Shown here one piece after another: positions 8,578-16,949 of a DNA stretch of 64,000 bases. This DNA comes from Lysobacterales bacterium 63-13. Lineage in GTDB: Bacteria; Pseudomonadota; Gammaproteobacteria; Xanthomonadales; Rhodanobacteraceae. Position numbers and translations under genes: made by a program. The stretch lies in assembly GCA_001899855.1 (NCBI GenBank), contig MKWR01000002.1:167929-231928 (forward strand). Reading direction: 5' to 3'. Each line of letters begins with the position of its first letter. Positions within the stretch are counted from its first letter, which is position 1. The notes under the pieces were generated by a model. It saw nothing but the letters and a program-made list of their open reading frames with translations. It did no database searches and was not told the DNA's origin.

Positions 8578-8614
8578 AGTCAGGCAGTTCAGACTGATTG
8601 GGAGGCCGCCGCCA

Positions 8615-10513
8615 ATGACAACCGCTACCACTGAAACCCGCAAGTTCGAAGCCGAAGTCGCCCAGGTTCTGCATCTGGTCACGCACTCGCTTTATTCGCA
8701 CAAGGAAATCTTCCTTCGCGAACTCGTCTCGAATGCCTCCGATGCATGCGACAAGCTCCGCTTCGAATCGATTGCGCAGCCGCAATGGCTGTCGGAGGAT
8801 TCCGAGTTGCGCATCGATATCTCGGTCGACAAGGATGCGCGCACGCTGAGCGTGCACGACAACGGCATCGGCATGAGTCGTGATGAACTCATCGCCAATC
8901 TCGGCACCATCGCCAGCTCGGGCACGCGCCGCTACCTGGAATCGCTTGCCGCTGAACGCAAGGCGGACAGTCGCCTGATCGGCCAGTTTGGCGTGGGTTT
9001 CTATTCGGCCTTCGTGGTCGCGGACAAGGTAACGGTTGTCAGCCGGCGTGCGGGCAGCGACGCTGCCGATGGTGTTCGCTGGGAAAGCGATGGCAAGGGC
9101 GAGTACACCCTCGACACGCTCGATGTCGGACGACGTGGTACCACGGTTACCTTGCACCTGAAGGCCGACGAAGGCGAGTTCCTTGAAGCATGGAAGGTGC
9201 GCAGCCTGGTTTCGCGCTACTCCGAACACATCGGTTTCCCGATTCGCATGCCCAAGGAAGTCGAAGGAAAACCGAGCGACGAATGGGAAGTGGTCAACTC
9301 CGCATCGGCGCTCTGGACGCGTCCGAAGAACGAGCTTGCGGATACTGACTACCAGAATTTCTACAAGTCACTGAGCCATGATTTCAGTGACGCGCTGGCG
9401 TGGACGCACAACCGCGTCGAAGGCAACCAGAACTTCACCTCGCTGCTGTTCGTTCCAGCCAAGGCACCGTTTGATTTCATGAGCGGGAGGGAGGAGCGCA
9501 AGGGGCTCAAGCTCTACATCCGCCGCGTCTTCATCATGGATGCGAGCGAGCAGTTGTTGCCGGCCTATCTGCGATTCGTGCGCGGCGTCGTCGATTCCGA
9601 TGACCTGCCGCTCAATGTCAGTCGCGAGATCCTGCAGCAGAACCGCCAGGTTGAGCGCATCAAGGGTGCCTGCACCAAGCGCGTGCTTGATCTGCTCGAC
9701 AAGCTGGCCAAGGACGAGGCCGACAAATACACGACATTCTGGAATGCGTTCGGTGGCGTGCTCAAGGAAGGCATCGCCGAGGATGCTGGCAATCGCGAGC
9801 GCATCGCCAAATTGCTGCGTTTTGCCTCGACGCACTCCGATGGCGCGGCGGCGACGGTTTCACTGGATGACTACATCGGCCGCATGCAGGTTGGCCAGGA
9901 CGTGATCTGGTATATCACGGCCGATTCGCACGCGGCGGCAAAGGGCAGCCCGCAAATCGAGGCGTTGCGGGCCAAGGGCGTTGAAGTCCTGCTCATGTCC
10001 GAGCGCATCGACGAATGGATGGCCGGGTACCTGACCGAATATGCGGGCAAGAAGCTGCGCCACGTCGGCAAGGGCGAGATGGAACTGGATGCCGCCGCTG
10101 CCGAGGCGCACAAGGCCAGTGAGGAAGCGGCTTCGGGAGTTGTCGCCAGGCTCAAGGAATTGCTTGGCGAGCGGGTCAGCGACGTCAAGGTCAGCCGTCG
10201 CCTGACTGAGTCGCCGTCGTGCCTGGTCCTCGACGAATACGACATGGCCCTGCACCTGCGCCGCGTGCTCAAGCAGTCCGGGCACGACATGCCGGATTCG
10301 GCGCCGGTGCTGGAAATCAATCCGGCGCATGCCTTGGTCAAGCGACTGGAAGCCGAGACCGACGACAGCCGGGCCGCTGACCTTGCCCTGCTGCTGCTGG
10401 AGCAGGCCCAGGTGGCCGAGGGCGCGCAACTCGATGATCCGGCGGCCTTCGTGCAACGCCTGAATCGCGTCATCCTTGGGGCAGGCCCGGGCGCCGCAGT
10501 GGGCAAGCGCTGA
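8615..10513 (+). CDS. htpG: Chaperone protein HtpG (Hsp90)
   Basis: Cytosolic ATP-dependent Hsp90 chaperone of 632 residues. The N-terminal GHKL ATPase shows SNASDACDKLR, DNGIGM and QFGVGFYSAF. The middle domain shows RRVFIMD and LNVSREILQQNR, and a C-terminal dimerisation domain follows. I set the start at MTTATTETRKFEAEV (8615), preceded by GGGAGG ten bases upstream; the longer extension starting at 8561 would overlap the promoter. It is monocistronic, with its own heat-shock-like promoter and a strong terminator at 10579. Confidence 0.97.
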   Translation: MTTATTETRKFEAEVAQVLHLVTHSLYSHKEIFLRELVSNASDACDKLRFESIAQPQWLSEDSELRIDISVDKDARTLSVHDNGIGMSRDELIANLGTIASSGTRRYLESLAAERKADSRLIGQFGVGFYSAFVVADKVTVVSRRAGSDAADGVRWESDGKGEYTLDTLDVGRRGTTVTLHLKADEGEFLEAWKVRSLVSRYSEHIGFPIRMPKEVEGKPSDEWEVVNSASALWTRPKNELADTDYQNFYKSLSHDFSDALAWTHNRVEGNQNFTSLLFVPAKAPFDFMSGREERKGLKLYIRRVFIMDASEQLLPAYLRFVRGVVDSDDLPLNVSREILQQNRQVERIKGACTKRVLDLLDKLAKDEADKYTTFWNAFGGVLKEGIAEDAGNRERIAKLLRFASTHSDGAAATVSLDDYIGRMQVGQDVIWYITADSHAAAKGSPQIEALRAKGVEVLLMSERIDEWMAGYLTEYAGKKLRHVGKGEMELDAAAAEAHKASEEAASGVVARLKELLGERVSDVKVSRRLTESPSCLVLDEYDMALHLRRVLKQSGHDMPDSAPVLEINPAHALVKRLEAETDDSRAADLALLLLEQAQVAEGAQLDDPAAFVQRLNRVILGAGPGAAVGKR

Positions 10514-10578
10514 GTCAGGCCTGATCGCCTGGCAGCAGGGCAACTGCCGGCGATCGTCAATCTGCGTTATCGTGTACA

Positions 10579-10616
10579 ACGGCGCGTGCCAATCACGCGC
10601 CGTTTCTCTTTGTTTA
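10579..10616 (+). terminator. Intrinsic terminator of htpG
   Basis: ACGGCGCGTG and CACGCGCCGT form a perfect 10-bp stem around the loop CCAAT, followed by the T-rich run TTCTCTTTGTTT. It lies 66 nt after the htpG stop and just before the next gene. Confidence 0.85.
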
Positions 10617-10629
10617 TCAATGAGTTGCG

Positions 10630-11778
10630 ATGAAGATTGAAACCAAGTTACCAAAAGTCGGGACGACCATCTTCACGGTCATGAGCCAACTGGCGGCAAG
10701 CCACAACGCGGTCAATCTGGGCCAGGGCTTTCCCGATTTCGACGGGCCACAAGCATTGCGCGATGCGCTGACCGAGGCAATGAACGCAGGCAGGAACCAG
10801 TACGCGCCGGCCACTGGCTGGCCTGCGTTGCGCCGGCAGATCGCGCGCAAATGCGAGGCTCTCTACCAGCGCAGCGTCGATGCCGATACCGAAGTGACCG
10901 TGACTTCAGGTGCAACCGAAGCGCTGTTCGCGGCGATTGCGGCGGTGGTCAGGCTTGGCGATGAAGTCATCGTGCTCGATCCCTGCTACGACAGCTACGA
11001 GCCGGCCATCGAACTGAATGGCGGCATTGCCGTGCATGTGCCGCTGGATGCCGGCGATTTTTCCGTTGACTGGCAGCGTGTGCGAGATGCGATCACGCCG
11101 CGCACGCGCATGATCATCGTCAACACGCCGCACAATCCCTCGGGTACCGTCTTCACCGCCGCGGATCTCGATACGCTGGCGGAGATCACGCGTGACACCG
11201 ATATCGTCGTGCTTTCAGACGAGGTCTACGAGCACATCGTGTTTGACGGCGCCTTGCATCAAAGCGTGCTGCGCCATGCGGAACTGGCCATGCGCAGTTT
11301 TGTCGTCAGTTCGTTCGGCAAGACCTATCACTGCACGGGCTGGAAGGTCGGTTATTGTGTGGCGCCGCGTAACCTCAGCATCGAGTTCCGCAAGGTTCAC
11401 CAGTACCTGACCTTTTGCACCTTCACTCCGGCCCAGGTTGCCCTCGCCGAGATTCTTGAAAAGATGCCGGAACACTATCTGCAATTGCCGGCCTTCTACC
11501 AGGCGCGCCGTGATTTCTTTCGCGAATTGCTGGCACCGACGAAGTTCCGCCTGCTGCCGGTGGCTGGAGCCTACTTCCAGCTGGTCGACTATTCGGCGTT
11601 GAGCGACAAGGACGATTTCAGTTTCTGCGAATGGCTGGTTGCCCATGCCGGTGTGGCCGCCATTCCGATCTCGGCGTTCTATGAATCAGCGCCCGCCGGG
11701 ATGCGCCTGATCCGCTTCTGCTTCGCCAAGTCCGACGAGATCCTGCGCGCCGGCGCGCAACGATTGGGCATGCTTTGA
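10630..11778 (+). CDS. ybdL: PLP-dependent methionine/glutamine aminotransferase (YbdL family)
   Basis: Fold-type I class I/II aminotransferase of 382 residues, closely resembling E. coli YbdL (methionine aminotransferase; relatives act as glutamine transaminase K/MtnE). Landmarks are NLGQGFPDFDGP, NTPHNPSGTV, SDEVYEH and the PLP lysine Lys231 in SSFGKTYHCTGWKVGY. The stop is one base before the start of an omega-amidase gene. That pairing fits the transaminase/omega-amidase route, in which alpha-ketoglutaramate produced from glutamine is hydrolysed. The substrate is inferred from family and context. Confidence 0.9.
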   Translation: MKIETKLPKVGTTIFTVMSQLAASHNAVNLGQGFPDFDGPQALRDALTEAMNAGRNQYAPATGWPALRRQIARKCEALYQRSVDADTEVTVTSGATEALFAAIAAVVRLGDEVIVLDPCYDSYEPAIELNGGIAVHVPLDAGDFSVDWQRVRDAITPRTRMIIVNTPHNPSGTVFTAADLDTLAEITRDTDIVVLSDEVYEHIVFDGALHQSVLRHAELAMRSFVVSSFGKTYHCTGWKVGYCVAPRNLSIEFRKVHQYLTFCTFTPAQVALAEILEKMPEHYLQLPAFYQARRDFFRELLAPTKFRLLPVAGAYFQLVDYSALSDKDDFSFCEWLVAHAGVAAIPISAFYESAPAGMRLIRFCFAKSDEILRAGAQRLGML

Positions 11779-11779
11779 C

Positions 11780-12640
11780 ATGGACACGATGGCAATCACG
11801 CCACTGCGCGTATCACTGGTTCAGGGCAACACGCGCTGGCACGATGCGGCGGCGAACCGCGCGTATTACGGCGAACTCGTGCGCAGCCTGCGCGGGCAGA
11901 GCGATCTCATCGTGCTGCCGGAAACCTTCCTCAGCGGTTTCACCAATGAACTCCTCGGCAATGCCGAAGGCATGGACGGCGAGGGTGTGCGCTGGCTTGG
12001 CGCGCTCGCGGTCGAAGTCGGTGCCGTGGTCACCGGCAGCCTGATCATCCGCGAAGGCGACAAGTGCTTCAATCGCCTGATCTGGGCCAGGGCAGACGGC
12101 AGCCGCGAGATCTACGACAAGCGCCACCTGTTTCGCATGGCTGACGAGCACCTGCGTTACGCCGCAGGCAGTGAACGCCTGATCGTCGAACTCAAGGGTT
12201 GGCGCATCTGTCCGCTGGTTTGTTACGACCTGCGCTTTCCAGTCTGGTCGCGCAACCGCTTTGACCGTGGCAGCGGGCGCTTCGACTACGACCTCGCGCT
12301 TTATGTGGCGAACTGGCCGGCACCGCGTCGGCATGCCTGGTCAACCTTGCTGCGTGCACGTGCCATCGAGAACCTGAGCTACTGCCTTGGCGTCAATCGC
12401 GTGGGCACGGATGGCAACGACATCGCCTATGCGGGTGAAAGCGCCATCCTGGATTTCCTTGGTCAGCCGCTGGTCGATCTTGGAGCCCAGGAGCAGGTCG
12501 TCAGCTGCACGCTTGATCCGGCATTGCTGGCCTTGCATCGTGAGCGCTTTCCGGCCTGGATGGACGCCGACGACTACACCATCGCTGATTCCTGGGCAGG
12601 ATCCAGCGCAGCAGTTCGCGGGCCAAGGCAATCCCAGTAG
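11780..12640 (+). CDS. Omega-amidase / nitrilase-superfamily hydrolase (YafV/Nit2 type)
   Basis: C-N hydrolase of 286 residues with the catalytic triad visible as Glu48 (LPETFLSGF), Lys114 (YDKRHLF) and Cys148 (VCYDLRFPVW). The FSGF/RHLF pattern is that of the YafV/Nit2 omega-amidase branch, which hydrolyses alpha-ketoglutaramate or alpha-ketosuccinamate. It lies one base after the YbdL-type aminotransferase, suggesting one transcript and a shared pathway (methionine salvage or glutamine transamination). The 3' end overlaps the convergent LysR gene by 67 bases. Met4 is an alternative start. Confidence 0.88.
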   Translation: MDTMAITPLRVSLVQGNTRWHDAAANRAYYGELVRSLRGQSDLIVLPETFLSGFTNELLGNAEGMDGEGVRWLGALAVEVGAVVTGSLIIREGDKCFNRLIWARADGSREIYDKRHLFRMADEHLRYAAGSERLIVELKGWRICPLVCYDLRFPVWSRNRFDRGSGRFDYDLALYVANWPAPRRHAWSTLLRARAIENLSYCLGVNRVGTDGNDIAYAGESAILDFLGQPLVDLGAQEQVVSCTLDPALLALHRERFPAWMDADDYTIADSWAGSSAAVRGPRQSQ

Positions 12641-13527
12641 GGTTGCGGACCGAAGCGTTCGACCAGAAAGTCGATGAGGACGCGGGTCTTCGCCGGCAAG
12701 GAACGGGTCTGCGCGTAGACCGCATGGATCCCGAGTGACGGAATGGTCCACTCTTCCAGCACGTGCACCAGTTCCCCGCGTTGCAGGTGTTCGCCGACGA
12801 TGAAGGTGGGCAGCACGCTGATGCCATGCCCGGCGAGCGCGGCAGCGGCAATGTAATCGCCATTGTCCACACGCAGGTTGCCGTGCACCCGCGTGGTCTC
12901 CGTCGTGCCGTCGCGTTCCAGTGCAACCTCGTCGCGGCGAGTTGCCAGCGTGTAGATCATGAAGTTGTGCTTGCCCAGATCCGCTGGCAGTTTGGGAACC
13001 CCCGCGCGTTCGAGGTAGCCCGGAGCGGCAACCATGACCAGGCAAGCCGAGGCGATGCGGCGAGCGACAAGGGAGGAATCGGCAAGCTTGCCGATGCGGA
13101 TGGCCAGGTCGAAGCCTTCATCGACCAGGTCGACGAGTCGATCGCTCAATTCCAGTTCAAGTTCGACGCGCGGATAGCGGCGCTGGAATTCGGACAGGGC
13201 CGGTGCAAGATGCCGTGTCGAAAAGGAGATCGGTGCGCTGAGGCGCATTCTTCCGCGCGGTTCGACCTGCAGTTCAGCCGCCTCGGCTTCGGCCTCGGCG
13301 AGCTGCGCGAGGATCTCGCTGACACGTTGATAGTAGTTGCGCCCGGCATCGGTGAGGCTGACCCGGCGCGTCGTGCGGTTGAGCAGGCGAACGCCGAGGC
13401 TTTCCTCAAGGGCCTGGATCAGCTTGCTGGCCAGCGCTCGCGAAATCCCGAGCGCTTCGGCGGCCGCGGTGAAACTGCCGGCTTCGACAACCCGGGCAAA
13501 CAGTTGCATGCCCTGGAACTTGTCCAT
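12574..13527 (-). CDS. LysR-family transcriptional regulator
   Basis: 317-residue regulator with an N-terminal winged helix-turn-helix (MDKFQGMQLFARVVEAGSF, then ALGISRALASKLIQALEE) and a C-terminal periplasmic-binding-like effector domain. The family resembles the DsdC/CrgA-like group with the LNRTTRRVSLTDAGRNYY signature. The start MDKFQGMQ at 13527 overlaps the arsC stop (TGATG), so the two are co-transcribed. The C-terminal ~18 residues extend beyond the usual family end and are encoded antisense to the omega-amidase 3' end. The effector is unknown. Confidence 0.9.
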   Translation of the reverse strand: MDKFQGMQLFARVVEAGSFTAAAEALGISRALASKLIQALEESLGVRLLNRTTRRVSLTDAGRNYYQRVSEILAQLAEAEAEAAELQVEPRGRMRLSAPISFSTRHLAPALSEFQRRYPRVELELELSDRLVDLVDEGFDLAIRIGKLADSSLVARRIASACLVMVAAPGYLERAGVPKLPADLGKHNFMIYTLATRRDEVALERDGTTETTRVHGNLRVDNGDYIAAAALAGHGISVLPTFIVGEHLQRGELVHVLEEWTIPSLGIHAVYAQTRSLPAKTRVLIDFLVERFGPQPYWDCLGPRTAALDPAQESAMV

Positions 13528-13877
13528 CAGAGGATGTCCAGGACCGCTTCCGGCGGCCGTCCGATGGCGGCCTTGCCATTGGCCACGACAATCGGGCGCT
13601 GGATCAGGCGTGGGTGCCTGCACATGGCGGCGACAAGATCGTCCTCGGAAAGACCTTCATCGTCGAGGCCGAGCTCCCGGTATTCGGGTTCATCGCTGCG
13701 CAGCAGCGCGCGCGCGCCGATGCCGAGCATGCCGAGGATCTTCGTCAACTCCTTGCTGTTCGGTGGATCGGACAGGTAATCGACGATGCGCGGTTCGATG
13801 CCGTGATCGCCGAGCAGGGCCAGCGTTGCACGGGATTTCGTGCAACGCGGATTGTGCAGGATGGTGACGTCGCCCAC
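13527..13877 (-). CDS. ArsC-like glutaredoxin-dependent reductase (YfgD type)
   Basis: 116-residue thioredoxin-fold protein of the ArsC family. The catalytic Cys12 lies in ILHNPRCTKSR, and conserved ARALLRSDEPEY, RPIVVANGKAAIGRPPE and a C-terminal VLDIL are present. The HNPRC(S/T)KSR form matches YfgD-like proteins better than plasmid ArsC, so true arsenate reduction is uncertain. I chose GTG 13877 because a strong AAAGGAG sits six bases upstream; an in-frame ATG at 13916 is less likely. It is followed directly by the LysR gene. No ars operon partners are present. Confidence 0.85.
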   Translation of the reverse strand: MGDVTILHNPRCTKSRATLALLGDHGIEPRIVDYLSDPPNSKELTKILGMLGIGARALLRSDEPEYRELGLDDEGLSEDDLVAAMCRHPRLIQRPIVVANGKAAIGRPPEAVLDIL

Positions 13878-13949
13878 GGCAGTCTCCTTTGGATTGGAGG
13901 GCGACTTTGAACGCAACCTCAGCGGTTTGGCAAGCTGCCCGCGACCGGC

Positions 13950-14162
13950 TCAGAATGCCGGATTGCGGGGCCGCGTCCTGATCTGGCGAAGTTCGCGCAT
14001 GACAATGAATCGCTCGGCCGACGGGCGATCGGGAAAATGCGCGAGGACGAGGCCATTGTCGGGGCTGCTGACTTCGTAGCGGATCGCCTCGGCAGGCTGC
14101 GACTCGATGCGATCGAGTCGGTAGCCGAGGATGTTTGCTTCGGTATGGCGACGGCTCTGCAT
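13950..14162 (-). CDS. Small hypothetical protein
   Basis: Possible 70-residue protein from MQSRRHTEANILGY, with a TTG start at 14177 as an alternative. The sequence has balanced composition, with RYEVSSPDNGLVLAHFPDRPS in the middle (given only as a landmark) and a basic C-terminus RTRPRNPAF. No domain is recognised and there is no clear ribosome binding site. It lies upstream of arsC in the same direction, 70 nt apart. It could be spurious. Confidence 0.35.
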   Translation of the reverse strand: MQSRRHTEANILGYRLDRIESQPAEAIRYEVSSPDNGLVLAHFPDRPSAERFIVMRELRQIRTRPRNPAF

Positions 14163-14177
14163 GGTGATGGGGACCAA

Positions 14178-14498
14178 TCGGGAATTGCCGCAGAGCTTAC
14201 GAATTCCGTGTGTCCGCCCGGTTAATCCGGTGTTGCCGTCATGTTATTGCAGCGGCCTGACGTGGATCCGGCGAAGAATGCGTGCTGGATCACGGATGGC
14301 CCGTGAAGTGTCTTGCAGGTGGGGCTGTTGGCCATGCATCAATTTGCCCGGTGGGCGCTGCTAGAATGTGCGCCGATCGTGGTTTGCGGATGCCCATGTC
14401 GGAACGGCAACCATGAGGCAAGGCACTGGGGTTTGGCCGGGCCGGCGGGAATGCCGGACGGGCGGACGCCTGGATTTTGAATTCAACGGGAGAGGAAA
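14178..14498. other. Intergenic region upstream of the CsgG-like gene
   Basis: No credible gene. A -10-like TAGAAT lies at 14362-14367 without a convincing -35. A good ribosome binding site (GGGAGAGGAAA) lies directly before the next ATG. Nothing else was recognised. Confidence 0.5.
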
Positions 14499-15215
14499 AT
14501 GAAGAAGTTTGTCGTCATGGCCACGCTGGCCCTTGCCGGAATGGGATTTGTCGATGCGGCGCTCGCCCAGGGTGGCAAGCCGGCGGTCGGCGTTGCCGAG
14601 TTCAAGAATGAGTCGGGTGCCGGTTGGTGGCGTGGTGGTGTGGGCTGGGAGCTTTCCGGCATGTTGTCCAATGAGTTGTCGAGCACCGGCAGCTTTCGCG
14701 TTGTCGAGCGCGCAAAACTCGAGAATGTCCTCGAGGAACAGAATCTGGCCGCCTCCGGCCGGGTTCGCTCCGGAACCGGTGCCAGTATCGGCAAGTTGAC
14801 CGGTGCCGACTATCTGGTCATGGGTACGGTGACCTCGTACGAGGAAAACACGGCCAGCACCGGCGGCGGCATCAGCTTCAAGGGCATCTCGCTGGGTGGC
14901 AAGAAGAGCGAAGCCTATATCGCCGTGGATGTCCGCGTGGTCAATGCAACGACCGGTGAAGTCGATTTCTCGCGCACGGTCGAGGGTCGCACCTCGGGTG
15001 GCGGCGTCAGTGTCGGCGTATTCCGTGGAGGTTTCGGTGGATCGCTGGCCAATGAAAAGAACACGCCAGCCGGCAAGGCCATTCGTGCCGTCCTCGTCGA
15101 AGTCACCGATTACCTGAGTTGCGTCATGGTCGAGAAGAACGGTTGCGAAGCGGACTATGCGGCGAAGGAACGCAAGCGCCGCGACAGCAACAAGAAGGGC
15201 TTGAAGCTCGACTGA
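14499..15215 (+). CDS. CsgG/HfaB-family secreted protein
   Basis: 238-residue protein with a Sec signal peptide (MKKFVVMATLALAGMGFVDAALA, cleavage after ALA near residue 23). The rest resembles CsgG: VGVAEFKNESG, LSNELSSTGSFRVVERAKLENVLEEQ (as two adjacent segments), GADYLVMGTVTSYEE, and AYIAVDVRVVNATTGE. There is no lipobox cysteine, unlike CsgG itself, so it may be periplasmic rather than an outer-membrane lipoprotein. No curli genes are nearby. The C-terminus is lysine-rich. It stands alone between its own ribosome binding site and a strong terminator. Confidence 0.8.
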   Translation: MKKFVVMATLALAGMGFVDAALAQGGKPAVGVAEFKNESGAGWWRGGVGWELSGMLSNELSSTGSFRVVERAKLENVLEEQNLAASGRVRSGTGASIGKLTGADYLVMGTVTSYEENTASTGGGISFKGISLGGKKSEAYIAVDVRVVNATTGEVDFSRTVEGRTSGGGVSVGVFRGGFGGSLANEKNTPAGKAIRAVLVEVTDYLSCVMVEKNGCEADYAAKERKRRDSNKKGLKLD

Positions 15216-15245
15216 TCGGGATAGCCAAGCGGCATCGCCAGCAGG

Positions 15246-15275
15246 CGGCGGAACCTCGGTTCCGCCGTTTTGCGT
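15246..15275 (+). terminator. Intrinsic terminator of the CsgG-like gene
   Basis: CGGCGGAACC and GGTTCCGCCG form a 10-bp palindromic stem around TC, followed by TTTTGCGTT, 31 nt after the stop codon. Confidence 0.8.
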
Positions 15276-15341
15276 TGCACGCCTGGAACCGCAACGGAGC
15301 GCCGAAGCGGCCGACCGCGTCGGGTTTGCACCATCCGCGGA

Positions 15342-16949
15342 TCAGGAATCGCGACGATTGCCGCCGCCGCGGGGACCCTTGCCGCGCGGGCCGTTGCCCG
15401 CCGATTCCGGTCGGCGCCCCTGGCCGCCATGCGGCCTGCCTGGTGCGCGATTGCCGCCGCGTGGCGGGTTCGCCCGCGCGCCTCCAGCAGCTGGATGCTT
15501 GCCGCGGTTGCCCCAGACATTGCCATCGGCGGGCTGGGCACGATTGCCCCGCGCATCGTCATATTGCGGATTGCCGCGCGGTGCGCGATTGCCGGACACA
15601 TCGTCCTGGCGCACATTGCCGCGTGGCGGACGATTGCCCTGGGTGCCTTGGCCGCCCGGGCCGCCGCGTTGCGGATTGCCACGAGGCGGACGGTTGCCGT
15701 CGAAGTTCTCGTTTTTCGGCGCGCGATTGCCATGCGCGACGTTGCCATTTGCGTTGGGGTTGTGGAAATTTCCGCCCTGGCCCTGGCCTTGACGGCGTCC
15801 GCCGGGCTGGCGATTGCGGCCACCGGGTTGCGGTGAATCGGGGAACCAGGCACGCAGCACAGCCGGATTGAGGCCGGGGTCGACGTATTGCGAACCTGCC
15901 GTCGAAGCGGGTTTGCCGCGTGGCCGCGAAGGCCGCGGCCCGCCACCACCACGCGAGCGCTTGCCCTTGTTCGCCGTCGGCGCGCGCCACCCATCATCAC
16001 GGATACGATCGAACTGGCTGAATTCGCGGGCTTCCTCGGTACGCGTGCTGGTCCAGGCTTGCTGGGTTTTTGGATCCGGGCGGAATTCGGTCGTCGTGCT
16101 GCGGCGCTGGCCAATCACCGGTGCCAGGGTCAGGCGTGCTTCGGGTTCGGCCGCGCCACAGAGTTCGCGCAGCACCTTGACCTGATCCGCAGCCAGCTCG
16201 ACGCTCTTTTCGCGCTTGAGCAGCCGTGGCAGTTCGATGTTGGCATAGCGCACGCGCTTGAGGCGGCTGACCATCAGGCCGACGGCTTCCCACATGCGCC
16301 GGACTTCGCGATTGCGCCCCTCGCGGATGACCACGCGGAACCAGGAATGGCTGCCGCCACGACTGATCACGCCAATCTCGTCGAAATGTGCCGGGCCGTC
16401 TTCGAGTTCCACGCCACTGCGCAGGCGCTCGATGACTTCGTCGGGAACCTCGCCATGCACGCGGCAGATGTATTCGCGCTCAAGCTCGGAACTGGGATGC
16501 ATCAAGGCATTTGCCAAGCCGCCATCCGTGGTCAGCAGCAGCAGGCCGGTGGTGTTGATGTCGAGGCGACCGACGGCGATCCAGCGTGCGCCCTTGAGAC
16601 GCGGCAGGTGCTCGAACACGGTCGGGCGCCCATCCGGATCATCACGCGTGGTCACCACGCCTTCCGGCTTGTTGTAGACGATGACCTGGGCATGCTCGGT
16701 GTTGTCACTGATGACGACGAAGCGCTTGCCATCGAGTTCGACGCGATCGCCGGCATGCACGCTGGAGCCAAGCCCGGCGGCGTTGCCGTTGACCAGAACT
16801 TCCCCCGCTTCGATGCGGCCTTCGAGCATGCGCCGCGAACCAAGCCCGGCGGTGGCGAGGACCTTGTGCAGGCGTTCTTCAAGTGTGCCGGCGATTTCTT
16901 CGGGGGCCGAGCGTTTCAGGGAAAGTACATTGCGTACAGGGGAGGTCAT
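15342..16949 (-). CDS. rluB: 23S rRNA pseudouridine synthase RluB with long Gly/Asn/Arg-rich tail
   Basis: Forms pseudouridine 2605 in 23S rRNA. The S4 RNA-binding domain spans about 24-80. The RsuA/RluB catalytic domain carries Asp130 in GRLDINTTGLLL, with REGRNREVRRMW further on. The conserved part ends near residue 270. It is followed by a ~250-residue low-complexity tail rich in Gly, Asn, Arg and Pro with recurring GNRxPRGN units. That makes the protein 535 residues, almost twice the E. coli length (~290). The start ATG overlaps the scpB stop (ATGA), placing it third in scpA-scpB-rluB. The tail is probably disordered and RNA-binding (inference). Confidence 0.93.
   Translation of the reverse strand: MTSPVRNVLSLKRSAPEEIAGTLEERLHKVLATAGLGSRRMLEGRIEAGEVLVNGNAAGLGSSVHAGDRVELDGKRFVVISDNTEHAQVIVYNKPEGVVTTRDDPDGRPTVFEHLPRLKGARWIAVGRLDINTTGLLLLTTDGGLANALMHPSSELEREYICRVHGEVPDEVIERLRSGVELEDGPAHFDEIGVISRGGSHSWFRVVIREGRNREVRRMWEAVGLMVSRLKRVRYANIELPRLLKREKSVELAADQVKVLRELCGAAEPEARLTLAPVIGQRRSTTTEFRPDPKTQQAWTSTRTEEAREFSQFDRIRDDGWRAPTANKGKRSRGGGGPRPSRPRGKPASTAGSQYVDPGLNPAVLRAWFPDSPQPGGRNRQPGGRRQGQGQGGNFHNPNANGNVAHGNRAPKNENFDGNRPPRGNPQRGGPGGQGTQGNRPPRGNVRQDDVSGNRAPRGNPQYDDARGNRAQPADGNVWGNRGKHPAAGGARANPPRGGNRAPGRPHGGQGRRPESAGNGPRGKGPRGGGNRRDS

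Noticed and set aside
8305..8634. Open frame through the 48-bp repeats (DGLYACNAGA repeats)
   Set aside because: Open only because the repeat length is a multiple of three; no ribosome site, and the homologous array at 25463 has a 49-bp period that destroys the frame.
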